Assembly (NCBI GenBank): GCA_008508345.1
Contig: QNGE01000130.1
Location: 70,887-134,886 of the forward strand
DNA length: 64,000 nt
Direction of reading: 5' to 3'
DNA from: Paragonimus westermani
Taxonomy: Eukaryota; Platyhelminthes; Trematoda; Plagiorchiida; Troglotrematidae
The notes under the pieces are model-generated. The model ran no database searches. It had not been told where the DNA came from and was given only the letters and a program-made list of their open reading frames with translations. A program made the position numbers and the translations under genes. Below, in pieces: positions 23,665 to 34,310 of this stretch. Numbering within the stretch: the stretch's first letter is position 1; each line of letters starts with the position of its first letter.

Positions 23665-24065
23665 TAATTTCATATGAACTTTGTGCCCTCAATTGAAAAA
23701 TACATTCCTTGTTCATACTGCCTCTTACCGTGGATACCATTTAGTTTGTTCCTGTGGAACGAGCTACATAGGCCGTACGACGCAACGATCATCAGAACGT
23801 ATTCGGAAGCATCATCCGGTATGGACAGCTCGTGCCTCGGAAAAATATTGTTCGTCTTCAATTACATGTGAGTGTAACGGATTCCAACCATTCAATCCAT
23901 CCCACAGGATGATTCCGCCCTCTCTAATGAGTTCGTGGTTTACAGTCAAAGTTGGTCAAAGATCGCTTGTTAGCAGTCACAGAAGCTATCGCCGTTCGTC
24001 TACTCTCACCCCTCCCACTATGTACTCAAAAACGGCTCGTCGAAACCACAAACGCCGGTAACAGA
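23665..24065 (+). mobile_element. Penelope-like element C-terminus (GIY-YIG endonuclease)
   Basis: Plus-strand frame YHLVCSCGTSYIGRTTQRSS followed by ERIRKHHPVW is the GIY-YIG nuclease core found at the C-terminus of Penelope-like elements. A frameshift near 23945 moves into LLAVTEAIAVRLLSPLPLC then TQKRLVET, the usual C-terminal end. The RT is absent (5' truncation). The junction with the upstream TA repeat at about 23641 is a plausible insertion point. Nonfunctional. Confidence 0.82.
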
Positions 24066-24694
24066 AGTTTAAAATATTTATGCTTTATAAAAAGGAAGTT
24101 TGGACTGGGGAATACTCCTCCTCTGAAATTCCATGTGTGGTGTAATAAGAGGATATATATATATACGGGGACAGAACTGTTACTTAACCGGACATAACCC
24201 CCGTACTGATGCCCAACCGAATGGAGACAGGAAAAAGCTTCAATTCAACCCGGATTCACCTGAATAACCGATGTACGGCTCCGTAACTCAGCTTACTTTA
24301 GATAATAAAGATTCGATGTTGCAAGTGACAGAGCTGAGGCGTAGTCTAGGTCAATATCATCGAAAAAGAACTCAAAGTGAGACAATGGTAGCGGCGTCCG
24401 GATACAAATCTTATAGCTATAACCGCGAGTTGTGATTGACTAAAGTAGTTCGGTTCAGAGCTGTCCAATAGCCAGACAACATGTAGCTAAATGAACCACA
24501 CAACAGCAAAAGTATTGCAGTGGAAAAGCTGAAACCCTCCGAGCGTATTTTTCTTGTAAAGAGCATACCCCATGAAGGGAGAGGGAGTGATTAAACAAAC
24601 TCAAACGCAAAAATTCGTATATCGAACGTCCGATTAAATTGCACTGTGTCGTGTGGTGCCAAGGGCAGCCATATGCAGAAATAAGAATACTCAC
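24066..24694. other. intron segment, nothing recognised
   Basis: Short AT-rich stretch between the Penelope fragment and the next furry exon. A brief TA run lies near 24150-24165, and no coding block was recognised. Confidence 0.45.
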
Positions 24695-25052
24695 TGGGTA
24701 GTTGTCGCACCAGTTCCAACACGAAAATACAAAAATTCAACCGAATTTCCATTAGCACATAAGAGTCTGTAGAGATGACGTTTTGGTAGCTGGTGGCAGC
24801 TAGGCTGACAGAAGTGTTCACTGTTGTGGCACTATAGGATGTTACCACCGGAGTCGCAGTGCCCGCATTGCCGACCAACAGTGAGCCAGTAGAACTACCG
24901 CCCACAGACGGGCTGCTGGTCACAATGGATAGTTGATTGGATACCGCCGCGTTGCTTCCAATACAGGCAGGATTGGTAGCCTGATCGGCGACGGAATCCA
25001 GATAGACACGCATTCCATCCAAGTAATCTGTGAGTTGCGGTATCAAGTAGCC
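24695..25052 (-). CDS. fry: furry exon with Ser/Thr-rich insertion
   Basis: This encodes GYLIPQLTDYLDGMRVYLDS, a spacer of about 65 residues rich in Ser, Thr, Val and Gly, then LMEIRLNFCIFVLELVRQLP and donor CCCA|gtgagt. It matches human LFLEYVDLTRMLLEAEN and [20 protein letters not shown], which are separated by only a few residues there. The phase-0 acceptor (cacagctcag|GGCTAC) fits the preceding CAG-ending micro-exon. An acceptor further up (gcatgcacag|CGAATCC) would break the phase. Confidence 0.85.
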
Positions 25053-27316
25053 CTGAGCTGTGAGTGCGTTGGATTCGCTGTGCATGCACCAAACAAGGGT
25101 TTGTTGTACGGGCGGATGAACGGCAAACAAAGATAAATTCAAACCGAGAAATTGTCTACCGCACAGTATCGTAAGTAGCACTGCTCCGTAAAACAATTAT
25201 CTGCAGTGATATTTGAAAACGAACGAGCAAATCATAACATAAAGCCTAGAACAGAACATCTCCACGTCGCAGAATACACAAAAAGGATACCTATTGCAGT
25301 AGACGGGGAAAATGTTTTTGCAAATCTGTGGTGGTTTAGAGAGGGAAGATTTGGAGGACAGAACACTGGTTTCGACTAGAATGGATGAACTGTAAGCATG
25401 TGAAACAGCGAAAGACAAGAAGATGATGACACCATTGAGCGGCAAAACCGACAAAACCGAACATAGTATAGTAAACATGCAAAAAACGGGTCTTCGTGTG
25501 CGGCAGACAACAGTTACAACTGAGAAAACCAGTGAAAGATTGGATACAATTATCAGGGTAACTTAACCTGGCGTGCTGAATGCATATACTGAGTCAGCGT
25601 TTGAATCAAGTTATATTAATAAAGCATACGCAGAAGAACTTCGTAGATTATTTTGGATCGGGAACATCCAAACATCGAACTAGTTTCCCGAATGGCAAAC
25701 AGTTCATAAGACGTCATAGCCACTTCACCTTTATTTAAAGTGACGGTGTAAGCTAGGCGAAAGCAGATTTCACGACTAACGTGGCAGGCCATGAAGGATT
25801 TATCATATTGACATGTCACGAAAAAAATGATCACAGTTTATCGGAATAAGTTGTTGGAGGAGTTCTGTGATTCGTCCATATTACACTTCGGTGTATCTCT
25901 CAGATGGGCATGTTTCATGAGATACAGTCAACTTTGCGTAGCTAGTTCAAGGCCAAGATGCATGAGTGAAATGCATGCGACTTAAAAAGCCTCCATAATC
26001 ACGAGTGTATGTTGATAAGTGAGATTTTAGGAACTGTGGAACGACCATCAGGTGAAATGAACAAAAGTAGTCACCATAGGAAACCCAATGACCCACGAAT
26101 GACCGCGCGATAAAATTAGGATGGAGTAATGTTGACACCATGTTAGAACGGTGATACTGGAAGTAGTCGGTGAGCCACAGAAGTTAGAAGTGAAGTATCC
26201 AGTGTCCATGAAGTTGTAAGCACAGAGTCTAAACAGATTTAGTCGAATGCATAAAAGAATTCCAACGCCGATTGCCCTGATTTAACTTAGTTGCTTCCGG
26301 TCAGTCTTCGCTAGCCAGAATCAGGAAAGCAACAAACGAACATCCTACTAAAAGCACAGAATGCAAAACGATGGCATGAATCGGATCAGATGCTTAAACA
26401 GTCGGCTATCAACCTGTGACTTTGGAGACGGTAACTAAAGGACGGTAGCGTCGCTGCCACTTACGACAGTTATCCCTTCCAATTCTATATAGTCAACGCC
26501 TGTAAAATTTAAATGGCATCAAACAAGCTACGTAGACGGAAGAAAAAGTTGGCCGTAGCACCTAGATATCACGTTTGTTCACTCAGTTCAGCACGTCAGT
26601 TATCAAAAAGAACTTACAAAATTAGCTAATTTGTCTAGGAATAACAAACTAAGTTTCAGCGAACAGACAGTTTTCGATCAATTCTCCTCTTTGGCTAATA
26701 CAATCACATAAAATCAAATGACGAGTTGGAATGTTATTGATCAAGAATTAATGAGGGGGAAGTGTGAATGGATAAATGATTAACAATACTTCGCTGTGGT
26801 TAGGAACACAGGCGAATTCGGTCCTGGTTAGTCAGTGTAAATCAGGCTGGGACAGTGAGACGGGAACAAATTGTTTCCCGGGTTGGAGCATTGTATCCAA
26901 ACTCTGACATCAGATATTAAATCTGCGTTTAGAAACTGCTCACTCTTACATCTCTTTTTAAGGATGTTTTTCGTACATCTGACGTCTGGAACTGATTTAT
27001 GACAGATGAATCAGTGGTCGTGTTCGAACCGCCCAGCCCCTTCACAGAGGGAAGAATGATTGGGCTTCGTCTGTCTTCGTAGGTCCCAAATCACCGAGGC
27101 TCTAAAAGAATATTCGAAAATAGCTACTGTTCCAAATGTGTCCAGCCCGAGCGGCTAGCTAAAGTCAGTTGGCTTGTGTGATGCACCCAAACCTGTGCGC
27201 TAACTTTTGCCACAGAAATCATGTTTCCACGTCCACTTGACCCCACTCTTAAAGTGGTATAGGATCAGTACAATTTCCGTGGTTTGAAATGTCCGTGATA
27301 TTACGCCGTGTTCCCC
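25053..27316. other. intron segment, nothing recognised
   Basis: First part of the 4-kb furry intron. Short hydrophobic minus-strand ORFs (25197-25478) are typical of AT-rich noncoding DNA. Confidence 0.45.
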
Positions 27317-27792
27317 TCAGAACGGTTCCTCTAACTCCGCGTTAACTATGCGCTGGATCGAGTGGCCTCCGAAGACAACCGGAGCCTTCCACTGAACATC
27401 GCTTCCGCATGGTGGTGCCCCCTTAGTGGGTGAGTAGATGCTCCGCAGTACAATAGGGAAGCCTCCAGGATTCTGGATGCAGTTCCTATCTTTTAGATTT
27501 TCTGCGGCGCCCACCTCAACATCCTCAAAAGACGTACAGAACGGCAGTTTCGCTGAGGGCGGTGGCGAGTTGACATGAGTGACTGTCTTTGTGCGATAAA
27601 CATTTTCGAAGAGTTGTAACGGAAACTAAGTAACTGTTCGCCGAAAACCTGGCCAAGACACTTGAAAGTTTCCCTGGAAGTGGAGTTTTGAAACATTTTA
27701 GGCAAAACGAATTGGGCATATCGCTCTTGTTCTACCAGTCCACGTTTGCGTCGAAACAGTCCGACTAGCTGAGCGTCATCCAAACTCACCAA
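27317..27792 (-). other. unrecognised broken ORF pair
   Basis: A 99-codon frame beginning MVSLDDAQLVGLFRRKRGLV is followed, with a frameshift, by GGFPIVLRSIYSPTKGAPP and VVFGGHSIQRIVNAELEEPF. The composition is protein-like and more GC-rich than the flanks, and continuity across the frameshift suggests a decayed coding sequence, probably a mobile element. No domain can be named with confidence, and it does not match furry. Confidence 0.3.
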
Positions 27793-28257
27793 TCCGATCC
27801 GGTAGATGCCCTGGCAGTACCGAAATCAAGATTCCAAATGCACATCCGAAGTCTTATCAACATGAAAAGGAGCTACCGAGCTTTTACTGAAGTTCAAAAA
27901 TATGCGTGGATGCTAGACACCGTAAAAAAAAACAGGAGCATGAAGATTGAACCTTTCACATTAGCACCTCGAACAATTTCAACTGCCACTGCTCGAAATG
28001 CCTCTGCTGGGCAATAAAAAAAGACCAAACAGCTTATAACCCATCAAATCGCTTCCTTAAAAAATTATCTCCGTTGATGATCTACGTTCTCACAGTATAA
28101 ATTCCATAAATGAGTGAAGAATGAAACCATGGCAAGATCCTACCATAAAGATTGTGAAATTAGGTAAGAATACTTAACAAAAGTTGAAATCCAGCAACGT
28201 TTACACTGTGGAAATGTCTGTTGCCAAGACCCAAAGTCCGATCGGTAGCACTAAGGT

Positions 28258-28770
28258 TCACATATGTAATTGTGTCAAGAAAGGATGCAAGAGATGAATT
28301 GCAGCACCAATGTAGTCGTCCAATAAAGTACAATCTTTATTGTCCAACACGCCGGTTAACATGATACGCGCACGCTTCAGTTTATGAGTCATGGGTCCGG
28401 ACCACAACCACCTCGGTTTCCGCTCACACGTCGTGTCCACTTCGACCCGGTCTGTGTGTGTCCGACGACTCCTGTCAGGGGAGTTTTCGCCTGCCATTCA
28501 TCGTCCGTTGGGCCGATCCCGTTGAGCGATGGCCCATCCGGACGCCCATGCTGTCCCTGACTCGCTCGTCGTGGGATTTTGGACGTACCTTGCCGCCTCG
28601 TCGATGTATTCCGTCGAGAGTTGGAGTACCCGCACCTCCGGCTTGACAATCCTCCACACTGGCAGTAGCAGCAACAGCAGTATGAGTAGCAACGGCACCA
28701 AACCATATTCGACAAACAGTCAGAAGAGGAGGCAAAAGCAGTGCTCGTAAATGTGTTAGACGGTACACGA
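28258..28770. other. GC-rich island of unknown origin inside a furry intron
   Basis: This block is clearly GC-richer than its surroundings and open in several frames on both strands (minus ORFs at 28258-28497, 28389-28715, 28475-28768 and 28498-28701). One minus frame contains EYIDEAAR, which superficially resembles Furry. The true counterpart of that block is in the exon at 24695-25052 and phases do not fit here, so it is not an exon. Origin unknown. Confidence 0.35.
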
Positions 28771-29061
28771 AGGTAGGCTACGCACGATTGTTATCAGTCG
28801 AATGATCGTTAATCCACGGTCTAGCACAGATGGGACGACAGACTCAGGTTCAAGAAGCCCGCACTTAAATGTCTTCTCAGTTGTGCCTTGCATAAACATT
28901 TCAGGTGCTCAAGCTGCTGACTACGTACAGGTAGACCGAGTGAAATTCATCCACCTCCTGTGTGCTTTAAGAGCGAATAAACAGAAGACGTTACGAGAAT
29001 CCTTGGGGTTTACAAAAAGTTCACTCCGAATGACAAACGTGATCAAAGAAATGAAGCTTAC

Positions 29062-29080
29062 CTGAACCATCCCATCGGTA
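29062..29080 (-). CDS. fry: furry micro-exon (19 nt)
   Basis: Acceptor ctcttgaaag|TACCGATGG and donor GTTCAG|gtaagc enclose 19 nt encoding (P)TDGMVQ, matching the human STNGALE region. It bridges a two-base phase from 29261 to phase 0 at 25052. An upstream acceptor (cttctcag|CTAC, start 29122) would give a 61-nt exon in the same frame but adds residues not seen in other Furry proteins. Confidence 0.65.
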
Positions 29081-29260
29081 CTTTCAAGAGAAAGTATGAT
29101 GAAAATGTGCAACCGTAAGTAGCTGAGAAGATGAAATGTATGAATTCGATTCGAGGAGCAAACTCAAGAAAAGGCCTGGGGAATACAGCGGCCAAAGTTT
29201 TGTACACATCCCAAATGAGTCCAGAGTGCGTGTAAGTCCAATTAACAGAATACGACTTAC

Positions 29261-29410
29261 GGGTAGGCAAACAAACCGCCCTGACTCATTAGAGCGAGAA
29301 CGCGGATGAGCGAGGAACGTAAGCCGTCACGACGCCGTCGCCGTCGAACGTTCTCCTGTTTGCGATCGACGGATTCTTTGAGTAGCGGGTGTAACTCCTC
29401 TAAGGCATCT
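29261..29410 (-). CDS. fry: furry exon
   Basis: The 150-nt exon has acceptor gtttttcag|AGATGCC and donor TACCC|gtaagt. It encodes DALEELHPLLKESVDRKQEN, an Arg-rich run (VRRRRRRDG) and LRSSLIRVLALMSQGGLF. It matches human [20 protein letters not shown] and [21 protein letters not shown]. Phases agree on both sides. Very secure. Confidence 0.95.
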
Positions 29411-29521
29411 CTGAAAAACGACAATAGGGAATACCCCTAATTATATACTACGAAAGATGTTAGGAACACCGAAATCACACAGTTCAGAAGAAAAGAGCGA
29501 CACCAAACATGGAAGGTTTAC

Positions 29522-29773
29522 CGAAAAGCAGCCGGATTGATGCGCCCAATTGCCCCAACAGCAGAATCTCGAATATCCTGCTGTTCGCACCGAAAAAATG
29601 GAACCAACAGTTTGACCAAATCCCTGGCGGTCTCTTTCAACACAGGAACAGGACACTTCGAATCTGAGCTGACCGGCTGAGGCTGAGTCGGGCGTGAGGT
29701 AGAGACGGTGGTGGTTGATGGAGTGTTAGTAGAAGACTCAGTAGAGGGCCCTAGAGTTTGTGAGAAATTTGAG
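29522..29773 (-). CDS. fry: furry exon
   Basis: Acceptor ccatgtccag|CTCAAAT and donor TTTCG|gtaaac. A Ser/Thr/Pro-rich start (LGPSTESSTNTPSTTT) is followed by KETARDLVKLLVPFFRCEQQ and DIRDSAVGAIGRINPAAF, matching human [20 protein letters not shown] and ESLVLGFGRTNSLVF. Phase 1 in and two bases out, both consistent with neighbours. Confidence 0.93.
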
Positions 29774-31422
29774 CTGGACATGGGATACCAAAAGAGTGTA
29801 TGTGAGAACAGTGTTCTCATGGATTTAAAGGAAACGATGCTTCTAATCATGATAAGACCACACACAAAATCGACCATGAGGTAAGCATACAGGTACTAAT
29901 AGATTTACACAAAAGATGGTACTATGCAAACAGTCTTAAGATACCCATCAGTCACATCATTGTCAAAGCAGAAAACGAGGAGTTCTTTGCAACCGATCAT
30001 AAGACCATACACACAGCCATTTACAATCGAACTCCCGTTACAATAAATCATGTTACAGCTCTAACAACAAATCTGATAGATGTCTGAAAGAAGAACACCA
30101 CAAGAAATAAAAGCATCCCTAAAAGCACTCCACCCTGTGAAGGCAACCGGGTCACTTACTATGACAAGCCATTAAGTATGGAAACGATAGGGACAGTCAA
30201 ACTTTTCAACTTAGCAAACAGTGCCTGCTGATTGGAGAAGAAAGATTTATATAACGCATGACCACGTTACTGTATGACCATTCCGTCTGACAGTAAGTGA
30301 CGCAAAAGAGATCCAACTGTGAAAATTCAGGGCTTCAGTAAGTTCGGCTATCGTAGACTGTAGAAATTTCCAGTGTATAATTGTTCACGTTTCACCAAAG
30401 TTACCCAAACACACTTCAATGCTGCTCGTGTGAGCATACTACGAAGAGCCGGCTAAGTGGCAGAGAATGGTAAACAAACCAAAACACATCCGCCGAGGGG
30501 AAAAAACACTTAGAGTCATTGGGAAGGTATAATAGCATATAGGGAAAACAGATTCTTTCGATTAGAAATGTCGTAATATTGCATAGTGAAAATTCAGTAA
30601 GGTGTAATGAGCCGAGAAAAGTCAATTCCCGCTGCCAGTGTGAAACCACTCCGGGAAATATTTTTCAAAACCATCTAACGGTGGTCGTGGAAAGTTCTCC
30701 TCAGAGTCCGTTACAGTGGAATGATCCGATCTAATATGAATACGTACTAGTATAAACATATATATATATACATATGATGAGCATGCATCATAGCAGCTGC
30801 ACATCTTCCAACGAACAGCAACAGCACGGCAGCTCTCTACGGTCCCAACATGTAACTACAGTAACATGACCGGTTTGTAAACCTCAGTCGTACATAACGG
30901 TGTGTCCACTAGCGGTGATATATAATGTTCGGGAATGTTGGGACGCGTTCCATCGGACAGTGTTCAAGATGTTGTCAAGGCTGCGTTTGATGTAATTCAT
31001 CGACACTTTTAAACATACTCACTCAGACAACCAGATCTTAGCGGGATGACTGTACGTTCAGCGGCTCTCCCACTTGGCTACTCTCTAACCGAAATAACCG
31101 AAGTTCTAGTTAACGCAGCCTTTCAGATTAACACGGTGCGCAAGCTTAACCATTAGATCAAAACGGTACGAGGTCAAGGCTCATCAGATGAATTTAGTGT
31201 GTACAATTCGTGGATCACAATACAGCGGAACGCTAGGAAACCGTGTTTAGTAGTCGGTGAGGAGCAATGCATACCACTAGCAAATACCGACCGCGAGTTC
31301 AATAAATTACACTTCTGAATAACCAGCGTAAAACGCAAGCGTAACAGGACCGTAAGGAACTGCATACTCTGGCAGATTGCACCTAATCGGAAACACCGGG
31401 AACTACCTACTGGAGAACTCAC
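29774..31422. other. intron, nothing recognised
   Basis: The 1.65-kb intron has a short TA run near 30760-30770 and only small chance ORFs. Confidence 0.5.
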
Positions 31423-31656
31423 TTGGGGGTTTGAACAGTGCCAATTAAAGGCGCGGGTCGTTGCGTGCAATCAAAATCGAGCAGGTAATCACGACTTTGT
31501 GGTTTCAAAACACGTGAACCAGTGGAGCTGGGCGCTATGCAACAACCAAGAGTGGCATAGTTATGCCAGAGTGGAATAAGCTGGTCACGTTCAGTGGTGG
31601 GTTTTTTACTTGAAGACCGAAGCAGGGACGAGGCTCGATTCTCGGCAATTTGTGCA
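31423..31656 (-). CDS. fry: furry exon
   Basis: Acceptor gtctcgtttcag|TGCACAAA and donor CCCAA|gtgagt. It encodes AQIAENRASSLLRSSSKKPT, then DQLIPLWHNYATLGCCIAPS. The second block matches human [20 protein letters not shown]. The first base completes AG from 32198, and two bases remain for the next exon. Confidence 0.92.
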
Positions 31657-32197
31657 CTGAAACGAGACAAAATCCAGGGAAACAATGGCAACTGGAAAAT
31701 GTGTTATCGAAATGGGTATTTAGACCAGTTGGGTAAGTGAAAATCAGCCCCTTAACTGTTTGAACCAAGAGCAGCGAAAAACTCGGAAAAGACGTATACA
31801 GTCAACCAGCTCGGAGGAGATGTATCGCGCGATGTTCGCGTATTAGGAGCGGTTGTGCCAGGTTACAGTGGTGATGATAGAGCAGCAGTTAAGTCAAAAT
31901 CCAGTTTTAATCGCACAGATTAAAACCATATATACATCTCGGAAATCCTAACAAATATCAACAAAACCAACTAATAAACCACTAGCACGTGGCCTACAAT
32001 CAAGAGGCTGACAATTATGAAGATGCTAAACTTGCACAGGTGTTTTTCGTCACGTTCACCACGTTTTCGGCTACAATTACCCAGCATTTTATAGCATTTT
32101 ATGCAGCAAATGTCTTGATTTCGTGGGAATAACGAAAGAGAATTAAAACAACGAATATGATAATGACAATGGCGATAGTAAACAAATCTTTGCCTAC

Positions 32198-32486
32198 CTC
32201 GGGTCTACAAGCGGAAATAACGCACTTAATCGTTGATAAACCATACCCCACGCATATCTGATCGCTTCCGGGCACGCGGTGACCAAGTGATCCGGGCTGA
32301 AAGCCACCGAGAGGCAGGTACCCCATACATCTCCGAGGAGAATGCGGTCTTGAACTGGCTGCACTATATAGGCCTGCTGAGTATACTGACATGGATGTTG
32401 GCTCGTCGGTTGTTGAGCTAGTGACTGCCGTTCAGTTGCAACCGGTCCAGATGAGAGGTGTGTCTGTGAATCCGGACGACGGGAGT
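32198..32486 (-). CDS. fry: furry exon
   Basis: A Gln/Ser/Pro-rich start (TERQSLAQQPTSQHP) precedes ILLGDVWGTCLSVAFSPDHL and ACPEAIRYAWGMVYQRLSAL, ending FPLVDP and donor CCGAG|gtaggc. It matches human [37 protein letters not shown] and PLVDP. The 5' boundary is 32486 (gatcag|ACTCCC, two-base phase) if the upstream exon at 32926 is used, or 32463 (cacag|ACACAC, phase 0) if the exon at 35220 is joined directly. The conserved half is secure. Confidence 0.9.
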
Positions 32487-32925
32487 CTGATCGGAAGTAA
32501 AGCGGAGATTAGGACAGATACGAGTAATAACTAATGTAGATCTGAGTGAAATAAATCAGGTTCATATCCTAACAGAAAAATACATGCACTTTAACGAACT
32601 AAGCACCAAACCGTTTAAACAAGCCTAAACGGGAATTTTGAAAACTCGTCCAAATAACATCCCCTTCGAGTACACCGTAGATCGCCCTGATAAACAGGGT
32701 TCCATTTGTTTAGTGAAATCAAAATAATTGTGCGCATCCCTTTGCGATGATCGTAAAATAGTTACACTAATGAGTGAGAGCGTATGAAGAAGATAACAAA
32801 TGCAACTTTGGCCACCAACGCTTCAAGAGTGCACACGTCCGTGAGTAGCACCGGATAGAAACCAGGATAGAATGAACTATGGTGGAAGGTGGTGGCAGAA
32901 AACCCGGCTGATGGATTTCACCGAC

Positions 32926-33241
32926 CTGACTGGTGGTGTTCATCGGAGAAACGGGCAGCTGTATCCAAAGGGGAACCTTCTGGGAACAAACTATACTGAC
33001 CGGTACAGGCCACCTTCTTGGAAACATCGCATGCGTCTTTGGGTGGTGGATGCTCAATTGCGGTTGAAGCAGATGAAACGCCACCGACCGGTATCAGACA
33101 AGAATGCTGAGGACTAACAACATGAGTTGGCAAGACCATCGGTGGGCAAGGGTACACTGGGACTGTACCACCAAGCCAGACGGGACTCCCGCGATCGGCG
33201 AGCGCAGCAAAATCCAAATTGGCCACGTTCAAAAGCCCGTG
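32926..33241 (-). CDS. fry: provisional furry exon (Pro/Ser-rich)
   Basis: The open frame runs between acceptor gaccctgtag|CACGGG and donor CAGTCAG|gtcggt. It encodes HGLLNVANLDFAALADRGSP then a Pro/Ser/Val-rich stretch. Phase 0 in and one base out fit exactly between 35220 (phase 0) and 32486 (two bases). Its position corresponds to the human segment around VDLQWLVEWNAVLV, but residue similarity is weak. Support is mainly from phase and openness. Confidence 0.5.
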
Positions 33242-33739
33242 CTACAGGGTCGAGTCAAAATACAGAAGACAGTGGGAGAAATTGAGCCGTTTATTCATAA
33301 AGAAAAAGGCAAGGAAACGCCGGTCATCACAACGTAATTAGCGGTCTAGCCATAGCTGACGCCGATGATACAGAAAGTTGACAAGAACGCCCATATTCGA
33401 AAACAGAGTATACTTGATCCTATTTATAGGGAAATGTTAAAGTTCAAGAAAAGAAGACTAGAATATTCAAGTTCGAAAGCGTGAAATAATAGTCACGAAC
33501 ATGCCGTTAAGACAAAGGACAGCTGCCACGCTAGATCATGAAACGATAACCGTATCAATGGTGGTGAAAGCATTGGAAGCTCGTAGCTTTAGGTCTGGAC
33601 GGTTTTCGTCAGTCAAAAACACCATCGTGGATACAGCCATCTCTTTGAAAATTATGGGTCGTGTATAAAAAGTAATCGTGGAAGCAGAGTTATTTTACAG
33701 CTTCAAAAATTCGTCACTACAAACAGAAGACGTAGAACG

Positions 33740-34310
33740 TCAACCATCGATGTCTACACTCCACCGCTGCATTCGGTGGCACAAACAGATAAGCAACGAT
33801 GAGGTCAGGGGACGGAGATTTTGCAACGAGCATCAACCGATTTCATTCGACCAACCGCTAAGTAGGCACAGACTTGGATGACTAGGCTATGTGCCAAGGA
33901 TGCCAACTAGTCTATTGCCACACCGACCACATTTTGCAGATATCGCAGCCGAGCAGTGTAAGGCGTGAAGTGGGCAAACGAAATGAAAGTGGCTGCCAGT
34001 CGGTTAGTCACTGTGGATTAGGCATGTCTGTCGAGTTAGAGGTTTGTGCAATCACAAACGGTTCAACTCATTACAGTTGGAGACCAAACAGATAGGGCTA
34101 TTGAGGCTCAGCAACGTATTGCATTTTGTGATTGCGCCGCCTGTGAGGTGGGTGCAGTTAATGACACGAGGTGAAGAAAATTGCAACGAAATTGTCTCGT
34201 CGCTTCACATATATCTACGACTAAGCTGTTCGCCAGTAAGATGTAGACACTTCAATGTTGAATGTGTAGGCGTAGATGCAGGTGTTTTTGGCAATTAGAC
34301 GTCATACCTT
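33740..34310 (+). mobile_element. RTE/CR1-like 3' end remnant
   Basis: The plus strand has LHRCIRWHKQISNDEVRGR (about 33750-33810), then LGYVPRMPTSLLPHRPHFAD (about 33890-33945), matching the RT C-terminus of this family (LRWLGHVLRMPSHRLPHRAL). It is a diverged relative of 57060-57150. The stretch near 34245-34300 ('cttcaatgttgaatgtgtag', 'tttttggcaatta') matches the 3' UTR at 57430-57485. Heavily mutated. Confidence 0.72.

Noticed and set aside
24591..25196. Signal-peptide-like start of the 201-codon ORF
   Set aside because: The hydrophobic start is intronic; the exon begins at the acceptor near 25052.
28498..28701. Minus ORF containing EYIDEAAR, initially read as the Furry EYVDLTR block
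   Set aside because: The true counterpart (LTDYLDGMRVYLDS plus MEIRLNFCIFVL) is in 24695-25052, downstream in transcript order and in correct phase; the 28.5-kb frame does not join in phase.
32872..33337. Plus-strand ORFs starting MNYGGRWWQKTR, considered as a separate gene
   Set aside because: They are antisense to a splice-phase-compatible minus exon and show no domain.
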